Source of the DNA: Spirochaetaceae bacterium
GTDB lineage: Bacteria > Spirochaetota > Leptospiria > Leptospirales > Leptonemataceae
NCBI GenBank assembly: GCA_002729885.1
Contig: PBUB01000007.1
Coordinates: 1 to 64,000, forward strand
Reading direction: 5' to 3'
Length of the DNA: 64,000 nucleotides
Position numbers and translations under genes: made by a program. The notes under the pieces were generated by a model that saw only the letters and a program-made list of their open reading frames with translations, was not told the DNA's origin and did no database searches. Positions 42,694 through 51,272 of this stretch are shown piece after piece. Numbering within the stretch: position 1 is the stretch's first letter; each line of letters starts with the position of its first letter.

Positions 42694-42760
42694 TTCGATG
42701 CGTCTTGCCGCATCGAATTGCTATGAACAAGAAGCGGCGCGAGCCGCTTTTCTTATTTTG
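42694..42760 (+). terminator. Hairpin and terminator of tRNA-Asn, displaced by the element
   Basis: TTCGATGCG/CGCATCGAA (42694-42717, 6-base loop) is followed by AAGCGGC/GCCGCTT (42732-42749, 4-base loop) with TTCTTATTTT after it, a standard rho-independent terminator. They have no gene upstream at present except the interrupted tRNA end, so they most simply belong to tRNA-Asn before integration. Confidence 0.8.
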
Positions 42761-42801
42761 AGCCAGGACCTGAATTGAAGATTTCCCACCAGCATATCCA
42801 T

Positions 42802-43746
42802 TCATTGGTAAAGCCTCCGAATTTTTTCGGCTGCCTGACGCATCTGCTGTCGTAGATTGAGGGGCTCAATAACTTCGATGGCCGTTCCAAAGGGCATCAG
42901 GATGGCAACGGCACGGTCCGCTTCCAACAGATTTGCTTCTACTTCCACCCATTCCTTCTTTCGGTCCAGCTCAGTAACTTCCACGTAAGGTACGCCGGTC
43001 AGCCACTCAACACAATCGCTTCGAACCTTCAGTCGCGCTCTAAATGTGGGAAACCCTTCGACCAGGTTTCGTGTGTTTTCTTCCCAGTAGCGTTCCAGAT
43101 CAAATCCCACGGGTACCTGCCCGGTTTCGGGCAGTACTCTCGAGTTCTTCATTCGGGACAGGCGATAGATTCTGATGGAACGATTGTATCGCGCCACCAG
43201 ATACCAGGCTTTGCCTTTAAGAACCAGACCGAGCGGCATAACGGTACGCTGGTGATGTCCCTCTTTCGCAGGATACGTAAAGAAAAGCTTTTTATCCGTT
43301 ATCAGAGCTTCCTGGACCGGTTCCAGTGCCTCCGGACGAGTGCTGGTCTGTCCCCAGCCCGCGGTATCGATGAGGATCTTGCGATGAGCGGATCGAACCT
43401 TATCCTGAACCGCAGCAGGCATTGAGGCAAGAAGCTTCAAGATGGCGGAGTCGAAATCCTGCTCGCGACCCAGTTCCCGGGCTATGAAACCGCTATGGCT
43501 CAGTAGTAGCGAAAGAGCTTCCCCTTGCTTCATACCAGTCAGATTTGTGCGGTACCCTTCGCTCAGTTCCCACCCACCGGTGGTACCCCTTTCCGCATAT
43601 ACCGGCACACCGGCCGCCGATAGTGCTTCCATGTCGCGATGAATGGTTCGTTCGCTGACCTCCAGCTTCTCTGCAAGCACCCTGCCCGAGGTCCGGCCCC
43701 GGGATTGTAAATGCATCAAAATGGCGATCAGTCGGTCAGCTCTCAT
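42802..43746 (-). CDS. YafY-type regulator (DeoR HTH + WYL domain)
   Basis: A 314-residue regulator: N-terminal winged helix-turn-helix (ADRLIAILMHLQSRGRTSG, then LEVSERTIHRDMEALSAAGV) and a WYL domain (about 140-300; KGKAWYLVARYNRSIRIYRL is the signature), ending in a winged C-terminal part. WYL proteins bind ligands or DNA ends and control transport, metabolism or defence genes. Divergent from the hydrolase gene, with paired direct repeats in the 131-bp gap that are probably its operators. Confidence 0.88.
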   Translation of the reverse strand: MRADRLIAILMHLQSRGRTSGRVLAEKLEVSERTIHRDMEALSAAGVPVYAERGTTGGWELSEGYRTNLTGMKQGEALSLLLSHSGFIARELGREQDFDSAILKLLASMPAAVQDKVRSAHRKILIDTAGWGQTSTRPEALEPVQEALITDKKLFFTYPAKEGHHQRTVMPLGLVLKGKAWYLVARYNRSIRIYRLSRMKNSRVLPETGQVPVGFDLERYWEENTRNLVEGFPTFRARLKVRSDCVEWLTGVPYVEVTELDRKKEWVEVEANLLEADRAVAILMPFGTAIEVIEPLNLRQQMRQAAEKIRRLYQ

Positions 43747-43763
43747 GGTTCATCCTGGGAGAT

Positions 43764-43853
43764 AATATGACAGTATATGACATATTTTGAATAGAGGAAT
43801 AAAAAAACATCCGGTAGGTGAAAAACCGCATCCATATATGACACTAGTTGACA
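43764..43853. promoter_or_regulatory. Paired direct repeats, probable WYL-regulator operators
   Basis: AATATGACA (43764-43772) and TATATGACA (43774-43782) lie exactly 10 bp apart, and TATATGACA (43835-43843) and TAGTTGACA (43845-43853) repeat the same pattern 71 bp downstream. The four copies of TGACA on one face of the helix sit between the divergent regulator and hydrolase genes. Confidence 0.6.
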
Positions 43854-43877
43854 TATATATTCTATATACTGGGAGCC

Positions 43878-44795
43878 ATGAAACAGCAAAAAAGAGAAAA
43901 GTCTTCGGTAACAATGCCGGTTGCCGAACCCCATCCGGGAGGCGGCCCTGGATATACTGAACGGAACATCGATCTAAACGGTGTTCGACTCCACCTGGTG
44001 GAGGCCGGACGCGGCCCGCTTGTGGTCTTATTGCACGGTTTTCCCGAATTCTGGTATGCCTGGCGCAAACAGATTCCGGTTCTTGCGGCAGCAGGCTATC
44101 GAGTGGTAGTGCCGGATCTGCGGGGCTATAATCTTTCGGACAAACCGCGGGGTGTCCGAGCCTACGGCATCGATTATCTGCTAGAGGACGTGCGAGGCAT
44201 AATCGATGCCTGTGGTGCGGAGCGGGCCACGGTAATCGGCCACGACTGGGGAGCCATGATCGCCTGGCTATTTGCCATGATACACCCGCACAAAGTGGAT
44301 CGGGTTGCGGCTCTGAATGGGATGCATCCGGTGGCCTTTCGCAATGCCATGGGATCGCTTTCGCATCTTCGCCAGACCTACTACGGCCTTGTCTTTCAGA
44401 TTCCGGTCTTACCGGAGATACTGCTGCGAGCCAGAAATTACCGATGGCTCCGTAGCATATACAGCGAACACTTTACAGACGAAGATCCACCGCCTCAGGA
44501 CCAGCAAGCCTGGATGCAGGCCATGAGCCGACCGGGAGCATTAACTTCAATGGTGAACTATTACCGTGGGGCAGGAGTAATGATGAAATTCCTTAAGACC
44601 TCGGTACAACCGGTGCAGGCGCCCAGCCTGCTGATCTGGGGGGAGCGAGATGGGATCGGAATCGAAACAGCCCTGCCCACGAATCATTGGGCCCCGGATC
44701 TGGATGTGGTACGCGTCCCGGAGGCAGGTCACTGGCCACATAGCGATCAGCCGGAAATCGTAAATGAGGCATTGTTGAGGTTCCTTGAGCGATAG
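43878..44795 (+). CDS. Epoxide hydrolase-like alpha/beta hydrolase
   Basis: A 305-residue soluble alpha/beta hydrolase. LLHGFPEFWYAWRKQ (oxyanion HGxP motif), PDLRGYNLSDKP, and the nucleophile elbow GHDWGAMI (Asp) place it with epoxide hydrolases and haloalkane dehalogenase-like enzymes; a cap domain follows (about 155-230) and the terminal His is in EAGHWPHSDQ. I chose the ATG at 43878 (GGAG upstream) over an ATG at 43848 in the promoter region. Divergent from the WYL regulator, which probably controls it. Confidence 0.88.
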   Translation: MKQQKREKSSVTMPVAEPHPGGGPGYTERNIDLNGVRLHLVEAGRGPLVVLLHGFPEFWYAWRKQIPVLAAAGYRVVVPDLRGYNLSDKPRGVRAYGIDYLLEDVRGIIDACGAERATVIGHDWGAMIAWLFAMIHPHKVDRVAALNGMHPVAFRNAMGSLSHLRQTYYGLVFQIPVLPEILLRARNYRWLRSIYSEHFTDEDPPPQDQQAWMQAMSRPGALTSMVNYYRGAGVMMKFLKTSVQPVQAPSLLIWGERDGIGIETALPTNHWAPDLDVVRVPEAGHWPHSDQPEIVNEALLRFLER

Positions 44796-44866
44796 AGAGC
44801 TATCCGTGCCCTTCACCGTATTGGTCCTTCCATAGATGACGCGTTGCTAGTTTAACTTGTGCAGCT

Positions 44867-44898
44867 GGACTGCGGCGATCCGGCACTCGCCGCAGTCC
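44867..44898. terminator. 12-bp stem-loop between convergent genes
   Basis: GGACTGCGGCGA (44867-44878) and TCGCCGCAGTCC (44887-44898) form a perfect 12-bp stem with an 8-base loop at the end of the repeat lipoprotein gene. No T tract on either strand, so termination may need Rho. Confidence 0.6.
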
Positions 44899-45944
44899 TA
44901 ATCACAGGGTGAAGTCATTACGCGATTTGTTCCATCATTCGATACAGCCACGAACAGCTTATTTCCATAGGTAAGCCCACTCCAGCCGTTTGCTTCGGCG
45001 GCCGAACGAGCCGTCCAGGTGATTCCATCACGAGACGTCATGATTCGATTCGTTCCGCTGTTAGCCACGGCTACAAAAAGCCCATCCCCGTAGGTTACAT
45101 CAGACCATCCATTGGCCTCCGGGGCTGACCGGGCTGTCCAGGTGATCCCATCCGGAGAAGTCATAATACGATTAGTTCCGCTACTGGAGACCGCCACGAA
45201 AAGTCCATTTCCATAGGCTACATCAGACCATGCATTGGCCTCGGGTGCTGAGCGGGCCGTCCATGTGACTCCATTCGGAGAGGTCATGATACGGTTCGTT
45301 CCATCGAGTGATACAGCCACAAAAAGCCCGTTGCCGTAAGTAACGCTCACCCACAGATTAGCTTCCGCTGCCGATCGGCCCGTCCATGTGATTCCATCCG
45401 AAGAGGTCATGACTCGATTGGTTCCATTGGTGGAGACGGCCACAAAGAGTCCGTTACCATAAGCGACATCCTGCCATAGGTTCGCTTCCGCTGCTGACCG
45501 CGCGGTCCAACTGATACCGTCCGATGAGGTCATAACACGATTAGTTCCTGTCGTAGCAACTGTTACGAATAATCCATTTCCGTAGGTGATTCCACCCCAT
45601 TCGTTGGCCTCTGCTGCCGATCGACCGGTCCAGTTGATGCCATCCGAAGATGTCATGACGCGGTTGGTTCCGTTGAGTGCAGTGGCTACAAAAAGTCCGT
45701 TTCCATGGGTCACGTTGTTCCATGCATTGGCCTCGGCCGCGGATCGCGCCGTCCAAACATCTCCATCGTCTCCGCAGCCCAGATTGGACAGAATCAAGAG
45801 CAAGAGGGCGTTTTGCGCCGATTTGTCGGAGTCTTTTGTGCAACCGGACAGCACTACCATAAGGAAAGACAAAGCCATTGCAGGCGCCGCGCACCGGTTT
45901 AGGAAAAGCTTCAAGTAACTTTTCTTAGTGTAGATTAAGGGCAT
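44898..45944 (-). CDS. Lipoprotein with seven 41-residue tandem repeats
   Basis: A 348-residue lipoprotein: signal segment, then LSGC (Cys near 35), then seven tandem copies of a roughly 41-residue unit with the pattern WTARSAAEAN.W..V.YGNGLFVAV...GTNR(V/I)MTS.DGI. The unit count (seven) and beta-rich pattern fit a beta-propeller of BNR or WD-like blades. The ATG at 45944 has AGGAG upstream; a GTG six bases earlier lacks spacing. Adjacent to a strong hairpin at the 3' end. Probable cell-surface protein of unknown binding partner. Confidence 0.75.
   Translation of the reverse strand: MPLIYTKKSYLKLFLNRCAAPAMALSFLMVVLSGCTKDSDKSAQNALLLLILSNLGCGDDGDVWTARSAAEANAWNNVTHGNGLFVATALNGTNRVMTSSDGINWTGRSAAEANEWGGITYGNGLFVTVATTGTNRVMTSSDGISWTARSAAEANLWQDVAYGNGLFVAVSTNGTNRVMTSSDGITWTGRSAAEANLWVSVTYGNGLFVAVSLDGTNRIMTSPNGVTWTARSAPEANAWSDVAYGNGLFVAVSSSGTNRIMTSPDGITWTARSAPEANGWSDVTYGDGLFVAVANSGTNRIMTSRDGITWTARSAAEANGWSGLTYGNKLFVAVSNDGTNRVMTSPCD
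44940..45770 (-). repeat. Seven tandem 123-bp coding repeats
   Basis: The DNA of the lipoprotein gene repeats at a period of 123 bp, in frame, with copies diverged at scattered positions. In-frame period and divergence suggest selection on the protein repeat, with room for slippage or recombination to change copy number. Confidence 0.75.
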
Positions 45945-46272
45945 GGACACCTCTCCTTGGCGATTCTATACTGGCATTTAATTCAGATTATGTCGACACT
46001 TTTCCCAAACGCTGGGTAGCACCCGGCTATCGAGAAAGGGTCGTCCTGTATTATCGGACACCTCCGGCCTTAACTTATACCTATCCCGGAGTAATACTAT
46101 TCCGGGCCTGAGCTAACGGAGCAAGAACCGCCTGGATCCCAGACAATCCCTCATCTTCCGTAGGCCACTTTGCTTGAATTACCTGGAAATCCTGGGTAAG
46201 GCCCGATTCGTATGAGTTGACAGAAGAGGGCCTCGGCGATCTTTCTGATCCTGGTTCCGGGTGGGTGCGAAA

Positions 46273-46548
46273 ATGAGTAAAATAATCATCTCCAGTCTAA
46301 TCATAAATCTAATTAGTTTTGGAGCATTGATCCTTGCGGTGTTCCTACCGGAATACCCGCTCATTATAGCTCTCATTCCCTGCTACTTGATTGGAATCGT
46401 TCTGGGCGTTCTTACTATTGGAAAGCAGGGAATCCCGCTATTTCAGAAAGTCCTGGCTCTTACAGGCCCATTCCTTTCGCCGGTGATGGCTCTGGCCTGT
46501 ATCTATCTTTTCAAGGCTCTGGGAATCCTGGGCGCTGGCGAAAGCTGA
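46273..46548 (+). CDS. Small three-helix membrane protein
   Basis: A 91-residue hydrophobic protein with about three membrane helices (about 3-28, 30-52 and 62-84). I do not recognise the family. ATG at 46273 chosen over a GTG at 46261 because it opens the first helix with a Lys; neither has a clear ribosome binding site. The next gene begins 10 bases after its stop on the same strand. Confidence 0.5.
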   Translation: MSKIIISSLIINLISFGALILAVFLPEYPLIIALIPCYLIGIVLGVLTIGKQGIPLFQKVLALTGPFLSPVMALACIYLFKALGILGAGES

Positions 46549-46558
46549 TTCTGGAACG

Positions 46559-47062
46559 ATGACAACCAGGCGCAGCTACAATCTCCAGGGTCACCTTGTT
46601 GGGTTTCTCTTAATCTTAAGTATAGGCGGATGTTTTTCCGGCTCTATGATGTTGATTTTCTCAGATATGGCACTGGCCGGTTCGATTCTGCTGGGATTGA
46701 GTCTGCCTGCGCTTATCGGGGGCGCCTATCTGGCAAACAGGCTGGCAAATTCCTGGAGACGAAAGCGTCTGTCAGAAGTTCTGGCAAATCCCGAGGCTTA
46801 TATCATCGCCCGCTTCAACGATACTGACACCGGCGAAGAGATAATTCTGACAAATGATGAGTACTTCAGGGGAGAAAAGGAGCACCAGGAATTTCTTAAT
46901 GATCCCTATAAACTCATGTCCGTTCAACTTCGCAACGGGACAATGCATTTAAGAATCAGATACTCGGGGGGCAACACCTATATGCTCGCTGAAGAAATCC
47001 ATTACCCACCTGAAATAGAAGACGCGCTGAGGAAGTGGATCGGGGAACGGGACTTCAGTTGA
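46559..47062 (+). CDS. Hypothetical membrane-anchored protein
   Basis: A 167-residue protein with two hydrophobic segments near the N-terminus (about 12-33 and 37-60) and a basic then soluble C-terminal domain. I do not recognise the family. GGAA lies before the ATG. It starts 10 bases after the small three-helix protein gene, so the two are probably an operon. Confidence 0.55.
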   Translation: MTTRRSYNLQGHLVGFLLILSIGGCFSGSMMLIFSDMALAGSILLGLSLPALIGGAYLANRLANSWRRKRLSEVLANPEAYIIARFNDTDTGEEIILTNDEYFRGEKEHQEFLNDPYKLMSVQLRNGTMHLRIRYSGGNTYMLAEEIHYPPEIEDALRKWIGERDFS

Positions 47063-47224
47063 GTGCATCCGGTGGGACGCTAGCCAGTGCCACCGGGAGC
47101 GATGATCGGATAGTGTTATTTTTGCTGGATGTAAATCATCGTAGCGAAGCGAAACAATTTTGATACTGGATTACTGGATCTTTCCAGTGAGTGCCTCGCC
47201 CCCTACGGAATACATATTTCCAGA

Positions 47225-48490
47225 CTAAGCGCTCAGCTCTACGAATAAGTAGTAAGCGCTGAATAATACCAGAAACACCAGCCCTACAATGCTCAGGCCC
47301 CGGGCGATGGGCCCCTGACGGTGCTCCTGCTGAATGTCAGCCTGGTTCATTACGCGCAGGTTCAGATAGGCAAGGATGGCAGCCGTCAGAAAGGCAATGG
47401 AAGTGGCAAAATCCACCAGTGCCCGCATACTCTCCAGGAAAAAGACGAGAATAATTACGCTGCCTCCAATTAGTGCGGCCAGAAGCAACCAGTAATGCCT
47501 GGACCGATTATTATCTTCTTCGGAAGACAGCTCCGGGTCCGTTCCATGACGCAACACCATCACACCATGGCGCAAGCTTCGGGCATACGCATCCAGTACA
47601 GTCAGAGTTGTACTGAACATAGTAGTGAACGCAGCGATGGCAATTATGAAAAAGAAAGCAGGTCCCAGGTTTCTTGTGTACATCTCTATTAGCTGACCGG
47701 CGAACGTTGCGGCCCGAGGCGAAAGCGCTTCGCCAGACCCATAAAGAACAAGGGCACCCAGGGACACAAAACACACTGCTAGAAACGTAGTGCCCCAGTA
47801 ACCTACGTGGAAATCTCGCATCGCATCGCGCATGGATGGCATGTGCCCATCCTGTCTCTTGCGCGCAATGGTCCAAAGAGAATGCCAGATGGAAATATCA
47901 ATTGGGGCCGGCATCCAACCCACCAGGGCAATCAAAAATGCAATGCTGGCTGCATCGCTCCAATCGAATTCTTTTAGCGGTCCCACTGAGGCTGGAGCCG
48001 GATTGCCAAAAGCGGACACAACGGCAATAATCGTGGAAACGGTGAGGATCAGAATAATCAGTCGCATGGACTTATCCAATACCCTGTAGCGGCCCACGGC
48101 CAGGATGGCCCCACAAATCGCGAGAAGACTGGAGCTAATAACCCAGAGTGGCAACTGCACTTTAAAGATATGGGTCGCAAGCCCGGCAGTAACCACCGTG
48201 ACTGCAGCTTGCACAATAAACATACTGCCAACGGTGATTAAAAGGTAAAGAACCACTGCGAAACGACCCATCTCGCGATAGCCTTCCAGTAAACTCTTGC
48301 CGGTGGCTACCGTATAACGGGGCCCGATTTCGAAGAATGGATACTTGATTACGTTTGCAATAAGGATTACCCATATCAACTGAAAGCCATATTCCGCACC
48401 GGCGCGAGTGGACTGCACCAGATGAGAAACACCAATGGCCGCCCCGGCGTACAGCAGGCCGGGGCCCAGACTTCGAAAAAACGTGATCAT
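47225..48490 (-). CDS. Nramp-family divalent metal transporter, atypical
   Basis: A 421-residue membrane protein with about eleven helices. It fits the Nramp fold (SLGPGLLYAGAAIG at helix 1, GWMPAPIDISIWHSLW at helix 6). But the canonical DPGN metal ligands of helix 1 and the Met-containing MPH of helix 6 are absent (helix 1 reads IGVSHLVQSTRAGA), so substrate and coupling may differ from Mn/Fe transporters. Ends 163 bases after the stop of the convergent gene. Confidence 0.75.
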   Translation of the reverse strand: MITFFRSLGPGLLYAGAAIGVSHLVQSTRAGAEYGFQLIWVILIANVIKYPFFEIGPRYTVATGKSLLEGYREMGRFAVVLYLLITVGSMFIVQAAVTVVTAGLATHIFKVQLPLWVISSSLLAICGAILAVGRYRVLDKSMRLIILILTVSTIIAVVSAFGNPAPASVGPLKEFDWSDAASIAFLIALVGWMPAPIDISIWHSLWTIARKRQDGHMPSMRDAMRDFHVGYWGTTFLAVCFVSLGALVLYGSGEALSPRAATFAGQLIEMYTRNLGPAFFFIIAIAAFTTMFSTTLTVLDAYARSLRHGVMVLRHGTDPELSSEEDNNRSRHYWLLLAALIGGSVIILVFFLESMRALVDFATSIAFLTAAILAYLNLRVMNQADIQQEHRQGPIARGLSIVGLVFLVLFSAYYLFVELSA

Positions 48491-48636
48491 AGGAACCAGG
48501 GACCGGACATCTGAACTGCGGGAAATCTTCTTTTAATGCCTTTTTCTGGCGACCGATGATTTTTACGAATGCACACCAGGAAAAGCTTCGCATGTTTTTC
48601 AATTGATTTGAGGCAACGAGTTTTCCAGGATATCCT

Positions 48637-49014
48637 GTGAATAACCAACTCAGTCCGGAGCAGCAGATAAAGCTAGAGCAGCTCAGCCAGAAGCCTTTTG
48701 GGCGGGAGTTGGCCGGAAAGGTAGCCAGGTTTCTAAAGGAAAATGGATCCATCGCATACAATCACAGAGATTATTGTGGCACGGGCCTATTCTACTTGAA
48801 TCATCAGTATTTACATACCGCAGTGGATGACGGTAATCCGGTGGTATACTTTGCCGAAGAAAGAGGCTGGGTGTTTTCGGATCCCCATAAATTCATAGAT
48901 TGGCTGGCCATGCAGTCCGATCACTCCCTGAGCATGCATGATAATCCGAACATATTTAGCAATCAGACGATCACGCGACATCGTCTACTGGCTGCACTGA
49001 ACAGAAGTGATTGA
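48637..49014 (+). CDS. Hypothetical protein
   Basis: A 125-residue soluble protein of unknown family. It starts with GTG (AGGA upstream). Polar N-terminus (LSPEQQIKLEQLSQ), then an alpha/beta part with GTGLFYLNHQYLHTAVDDGN and a Trp-rich end. No motif recognised. Convergent with the kinase gene. Confidence 0.45.
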   Translation: MNNQLSPEQQIKLEQLSQKPFGRELAGKVARFLKENGSIAYNHRDYCGTGLFYLNHQYLHTAVDDGNPVVYFAEERGWVFSDPHKFIDWLAMQSDHSLSMHDNPNIFSNQTITRHRLLAALNRSD

Positions 49015-49065
49015 TGCTTGCTCCGGCAATCCATTGAATGCGAAGGGACACGGTCACGGGATCCG

Positions 49066-50064
49066 TCAAACATCCAGGCTATCTTCTCGAAACTTACGAA
49101 TATCGTTGATGAGCTCCGAGACCTTTTGATAGCGATTGTTCGGATCCAGCTCCACGCATTTAAGGCAGATTTCTTCAAGTTCCGGTGGCACCTTTCGCTC
49201 GGGCTTTCGCTTGGATGGTGGAATGAAGCGTGCATTATTTATGTTATCCATCACTTCCTGAACGGTTTTTCCTTCGACCATGTTTTCCAGCGTCAGAATT
49301 TCGTATAGCACCGTTCCCAGACTGTAGATATCTGAACGTGCATCCAGGTTGCGATCCCGATTCACCTGTTCTGGCGACATGTACAGTGGAGTTGCTTTGA
49401 GTTCGCCGGCTCGAGTGAGTCTGAAATCGCTCAAGGGACTGAGGCTTTCCTTTTTGACTTCTATGTCTGCCTCTTCATCGCTCTTATGCCCTACTTTGGC
49501 CAGGCCCCAGTCGATGAGATGGACTTCCCCATAAGCCCCAATGGCAATGTTCATAGGCTTGATGTCTCTATGAATCACTCCATGCTCATGAGCGTAATCA
49601 AGAGCATTCGCTATTTGAATGTAGGCACCGAGCATGCGGTTTAACTTGAACTCCTGGGCAATTTCCTGATTATTCTGTTTCAAGTTTTCAAAGATAGAAT
49701 GCAGAGTATGACCGTGGAGCAATTTCATGGTGAAGAAATATCGGCCCATGTTATCCCGACTTATATCATAGACCGGAATGGTGTTGGGATGCTGCAGCAT
49801 CGCCGTGACTCGCGCCTCACGAAGAAAGCGAATTCGCTCCTCTTTGCTGTTTACGAACTCTTTTCGCAGACTTTTATGGCAGACAATTCGACCCAGGTAA
49901 TTGTCTTTACAGGACTGAATAAGACAAACTCCGCCATGAGCAAATACCTTGAAATCGGTATATCGCATGTCACGAGTACGAACATGCTCCGGCAGTTCAT
50001 GATCTGTCTCTTCGATAAAAAGCTTCCTGCTAAGCGAGATTAATTCTTTAGATTCCGGTTCCAT
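49066..50064 (-). CDS. Eukaryotic-type Ser/Thr protein kinase
   Basis: A 332-residue soluble kinase (Hanks type) without transmembrane or sensor domain. The nucleotide loop (AHGGVCLI) is degenerate; the Lys of the VAIK motif is in IVCHKSL; catalytic loop HRDIKPMNI and Mg loop DWGLAK (DWG instead of DFG) follow; activation segment with YMSPEQVNRDRNLDARSDIYSLG and the C-lobe Arg are present. It is likely active, since Asp and Lys are kept. No phosphatase or target is adjacent. ATG without ribosome binding site. Confidence 0.88.
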   Translation of the reverse strand: MEPESKELISLSRKLFIEETDHELPEHVRTRDMRYTDFKVFAHGGVCLIQSCKDNYLGRIVCHKSLRKEFVNSKEERIRFLREARVTAMLQHPNTIPVYDISRDNMGRYFFTMKLLHGHTLHSIFENLKQNNQEIAQEFKLNRMLGAYIQIANALDYAHEHGVIHRDIKPMNIAIGAYGEVHLIDWGLAKVGHKSDEEADIEVKKESLSPLSDFRLTRAGELKATPLYMSPEQVNRDRNLDARSDIYSLGTVLYEILTLENMVEGKTVQEVMDNINNARFIPPSKRKPERKVPPELEEICLKCVELDPNNRYQKVSELINDIRKFREDSLDV

Positions 50065-50314
50065 ATTTTTAAAAGCCCGTCACCTACTAGCTGTAGGACG
50101 GAAGTCAATTTCTAACGACCTCACCGCATCAAGTAAAGCAATTTCTCCGACCAGGATACCTCCTAAAAACCAGGCTGAATGGGGAAATTGACTCTTGATT
50201 GTAAAGATGAATCAGGCTCCGCCCGGCCAATATAAATCCGACGTAATTGAAGTAATAGTAGAAGAGAATCTGAAAAATAGCGGAGATTCCCATCACTCCA
50301 TAGACTTCCCCGCG

Positions 50315-50596
50315 CAGGCCGGCCGTTTTTAGGCGAACGTGCGGGGGCGCCTTTGCGCGGGCCGGTGGTTTTAAGGCGAACCGCTTGGGGCGCTTTTGCG
50401 CGCTCCGGCCGCTATAAGAAGAACCCGGTGGGGCGCTTTTGTCGGAGCCGGTGGTTATTAGACGAACTCGGTGGGGCGCTCTTGCACGCTCCGGCGGTTT
50501 TAAGGCGAACCCGGTGGGGCGCTCTTGCACGCTCCGGCGGTTTTAAGGCGAACCCGGTGGGGCGCTCTTGCCCGCTCCGGCCGCTATAAGAAGAAC
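50315..50596. repeat. 43-bp tandem repeat array, about 6.5 units
   Basis: Unit core GGGCGCTCTTGCACGCTCC then a GC-rich half with GGCGAACCCGGTG. The spacing between GGGG markers is exactly 43 bp for the three best copies (50473, 50516, 50559); the two central copies are identical and outer ones diverged. Because 43 is not a multiple of three, a coding role is unlikely. Confidence 0.8.
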
Positions 50597-50655
50597 CCGC
50601 TGGGCCGCTTTTGCAAAAAGCTAGTCTTCCAGATGCTCGCGACGAAAAATAGAAT

Positions 50656-50910
50656 ATGGCAAAGCTGAAACTGGACCTGCACGATATCTACAATCAGGGC
50701 CAAAAGATCGACGAGGCACTGGAAAACATCATCCAGGAAGCTGTAGCAAAAAAGATCAAAGAAGTGGAAATCATTCCAGGCAAGGGCAGCGGCCAGTTAA
50801 AGAAGAAGGTTCTTCGATTCCTGGACCGGAAAGACATCAAGGCTTTGTATCACCGCGTGGACAAAGATTCCAAAAACTTCGGAAGGCTATTTGTATATTT
50901 CAAATTCTGA
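50656..50910 (+). CDS. Small Smr domain protein
   Basis: An 84-residue stand-alone Smr (small MutS-related) domain: LDLHDIYNQGQKIDEAL (LDxH motif), IKEVEIIPGKGSGQLKKKV (the G.G.G.L motif), then a helix and FGRLFVYFKF. Smr domains act as endonucleases or RNA/DNA binders in repair. Complete gene with its own start; close downstream of the tandem repeat array. Confidence 0.9.
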   Translation: MAKLKLDLHDIYNQGQKIDEALENIIQEAVAKKIKEVEIIPGKGSGQLKKKVLRFLDRKDIKALYHRVDKDSKNFGRLFVYFKF

Positions 50911-51272
50911 GAGAAATGCCCCTGCCTCTCAGCGTTGTTCAGATTTGCCGCGGCCGAAGGTCATAAGCCGCACCCGCCGGGCGCATTTGCACGGTTAGAT
51001 GCTCGTAAGGCGAATTGAGCGGGATGGTAGACGGCCGTGCCCTTTCTGCCTGGCGGTCTCACCAATATGGCCATTGAAGATCTGAGCCAGCGCCACTGCT
51101 GTCACCGGATTCTTGTGAATATTCTTTCCGCCCTTTACATTAAACCGGTTGGATTGCTTCACAATCTATTAACCCTACTCCCTCAAAACAGTTGGCCAAC
51201 GCCGTTGGCCTCTTTGGGCCATTTAAATTGTTCATCTGGCTTTTCTTTACGTCTCCCGCTTAACTAGAGTTA
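50911..51272. other. Intergenic with degenerate 43-bp repeat copy
   Basis: No gene supported. GGCGCATTTGCACG and TAAGGCGAATTGAGCGGG (about 50978-51025) match parts of the array unit on the other side of the smr gene, so a decayed copy lies here. Elsewhere nothing is seen. Confidence 0.5.

Noticed and set aside
50129..50589. Open frames of about 80-130 codons across the 43-bp repeats on both strands
   Set aside because: Repeat period of 43 bp is not a multiple of three, so each unit shifts frame; the products are low-complexity and no start signal is present.
50315..50596. CRISPR array at the 43-bp repeats
   Set aside because: Units are directly adjacent with no unique spacers, and the whole 43-bp period is conserved.
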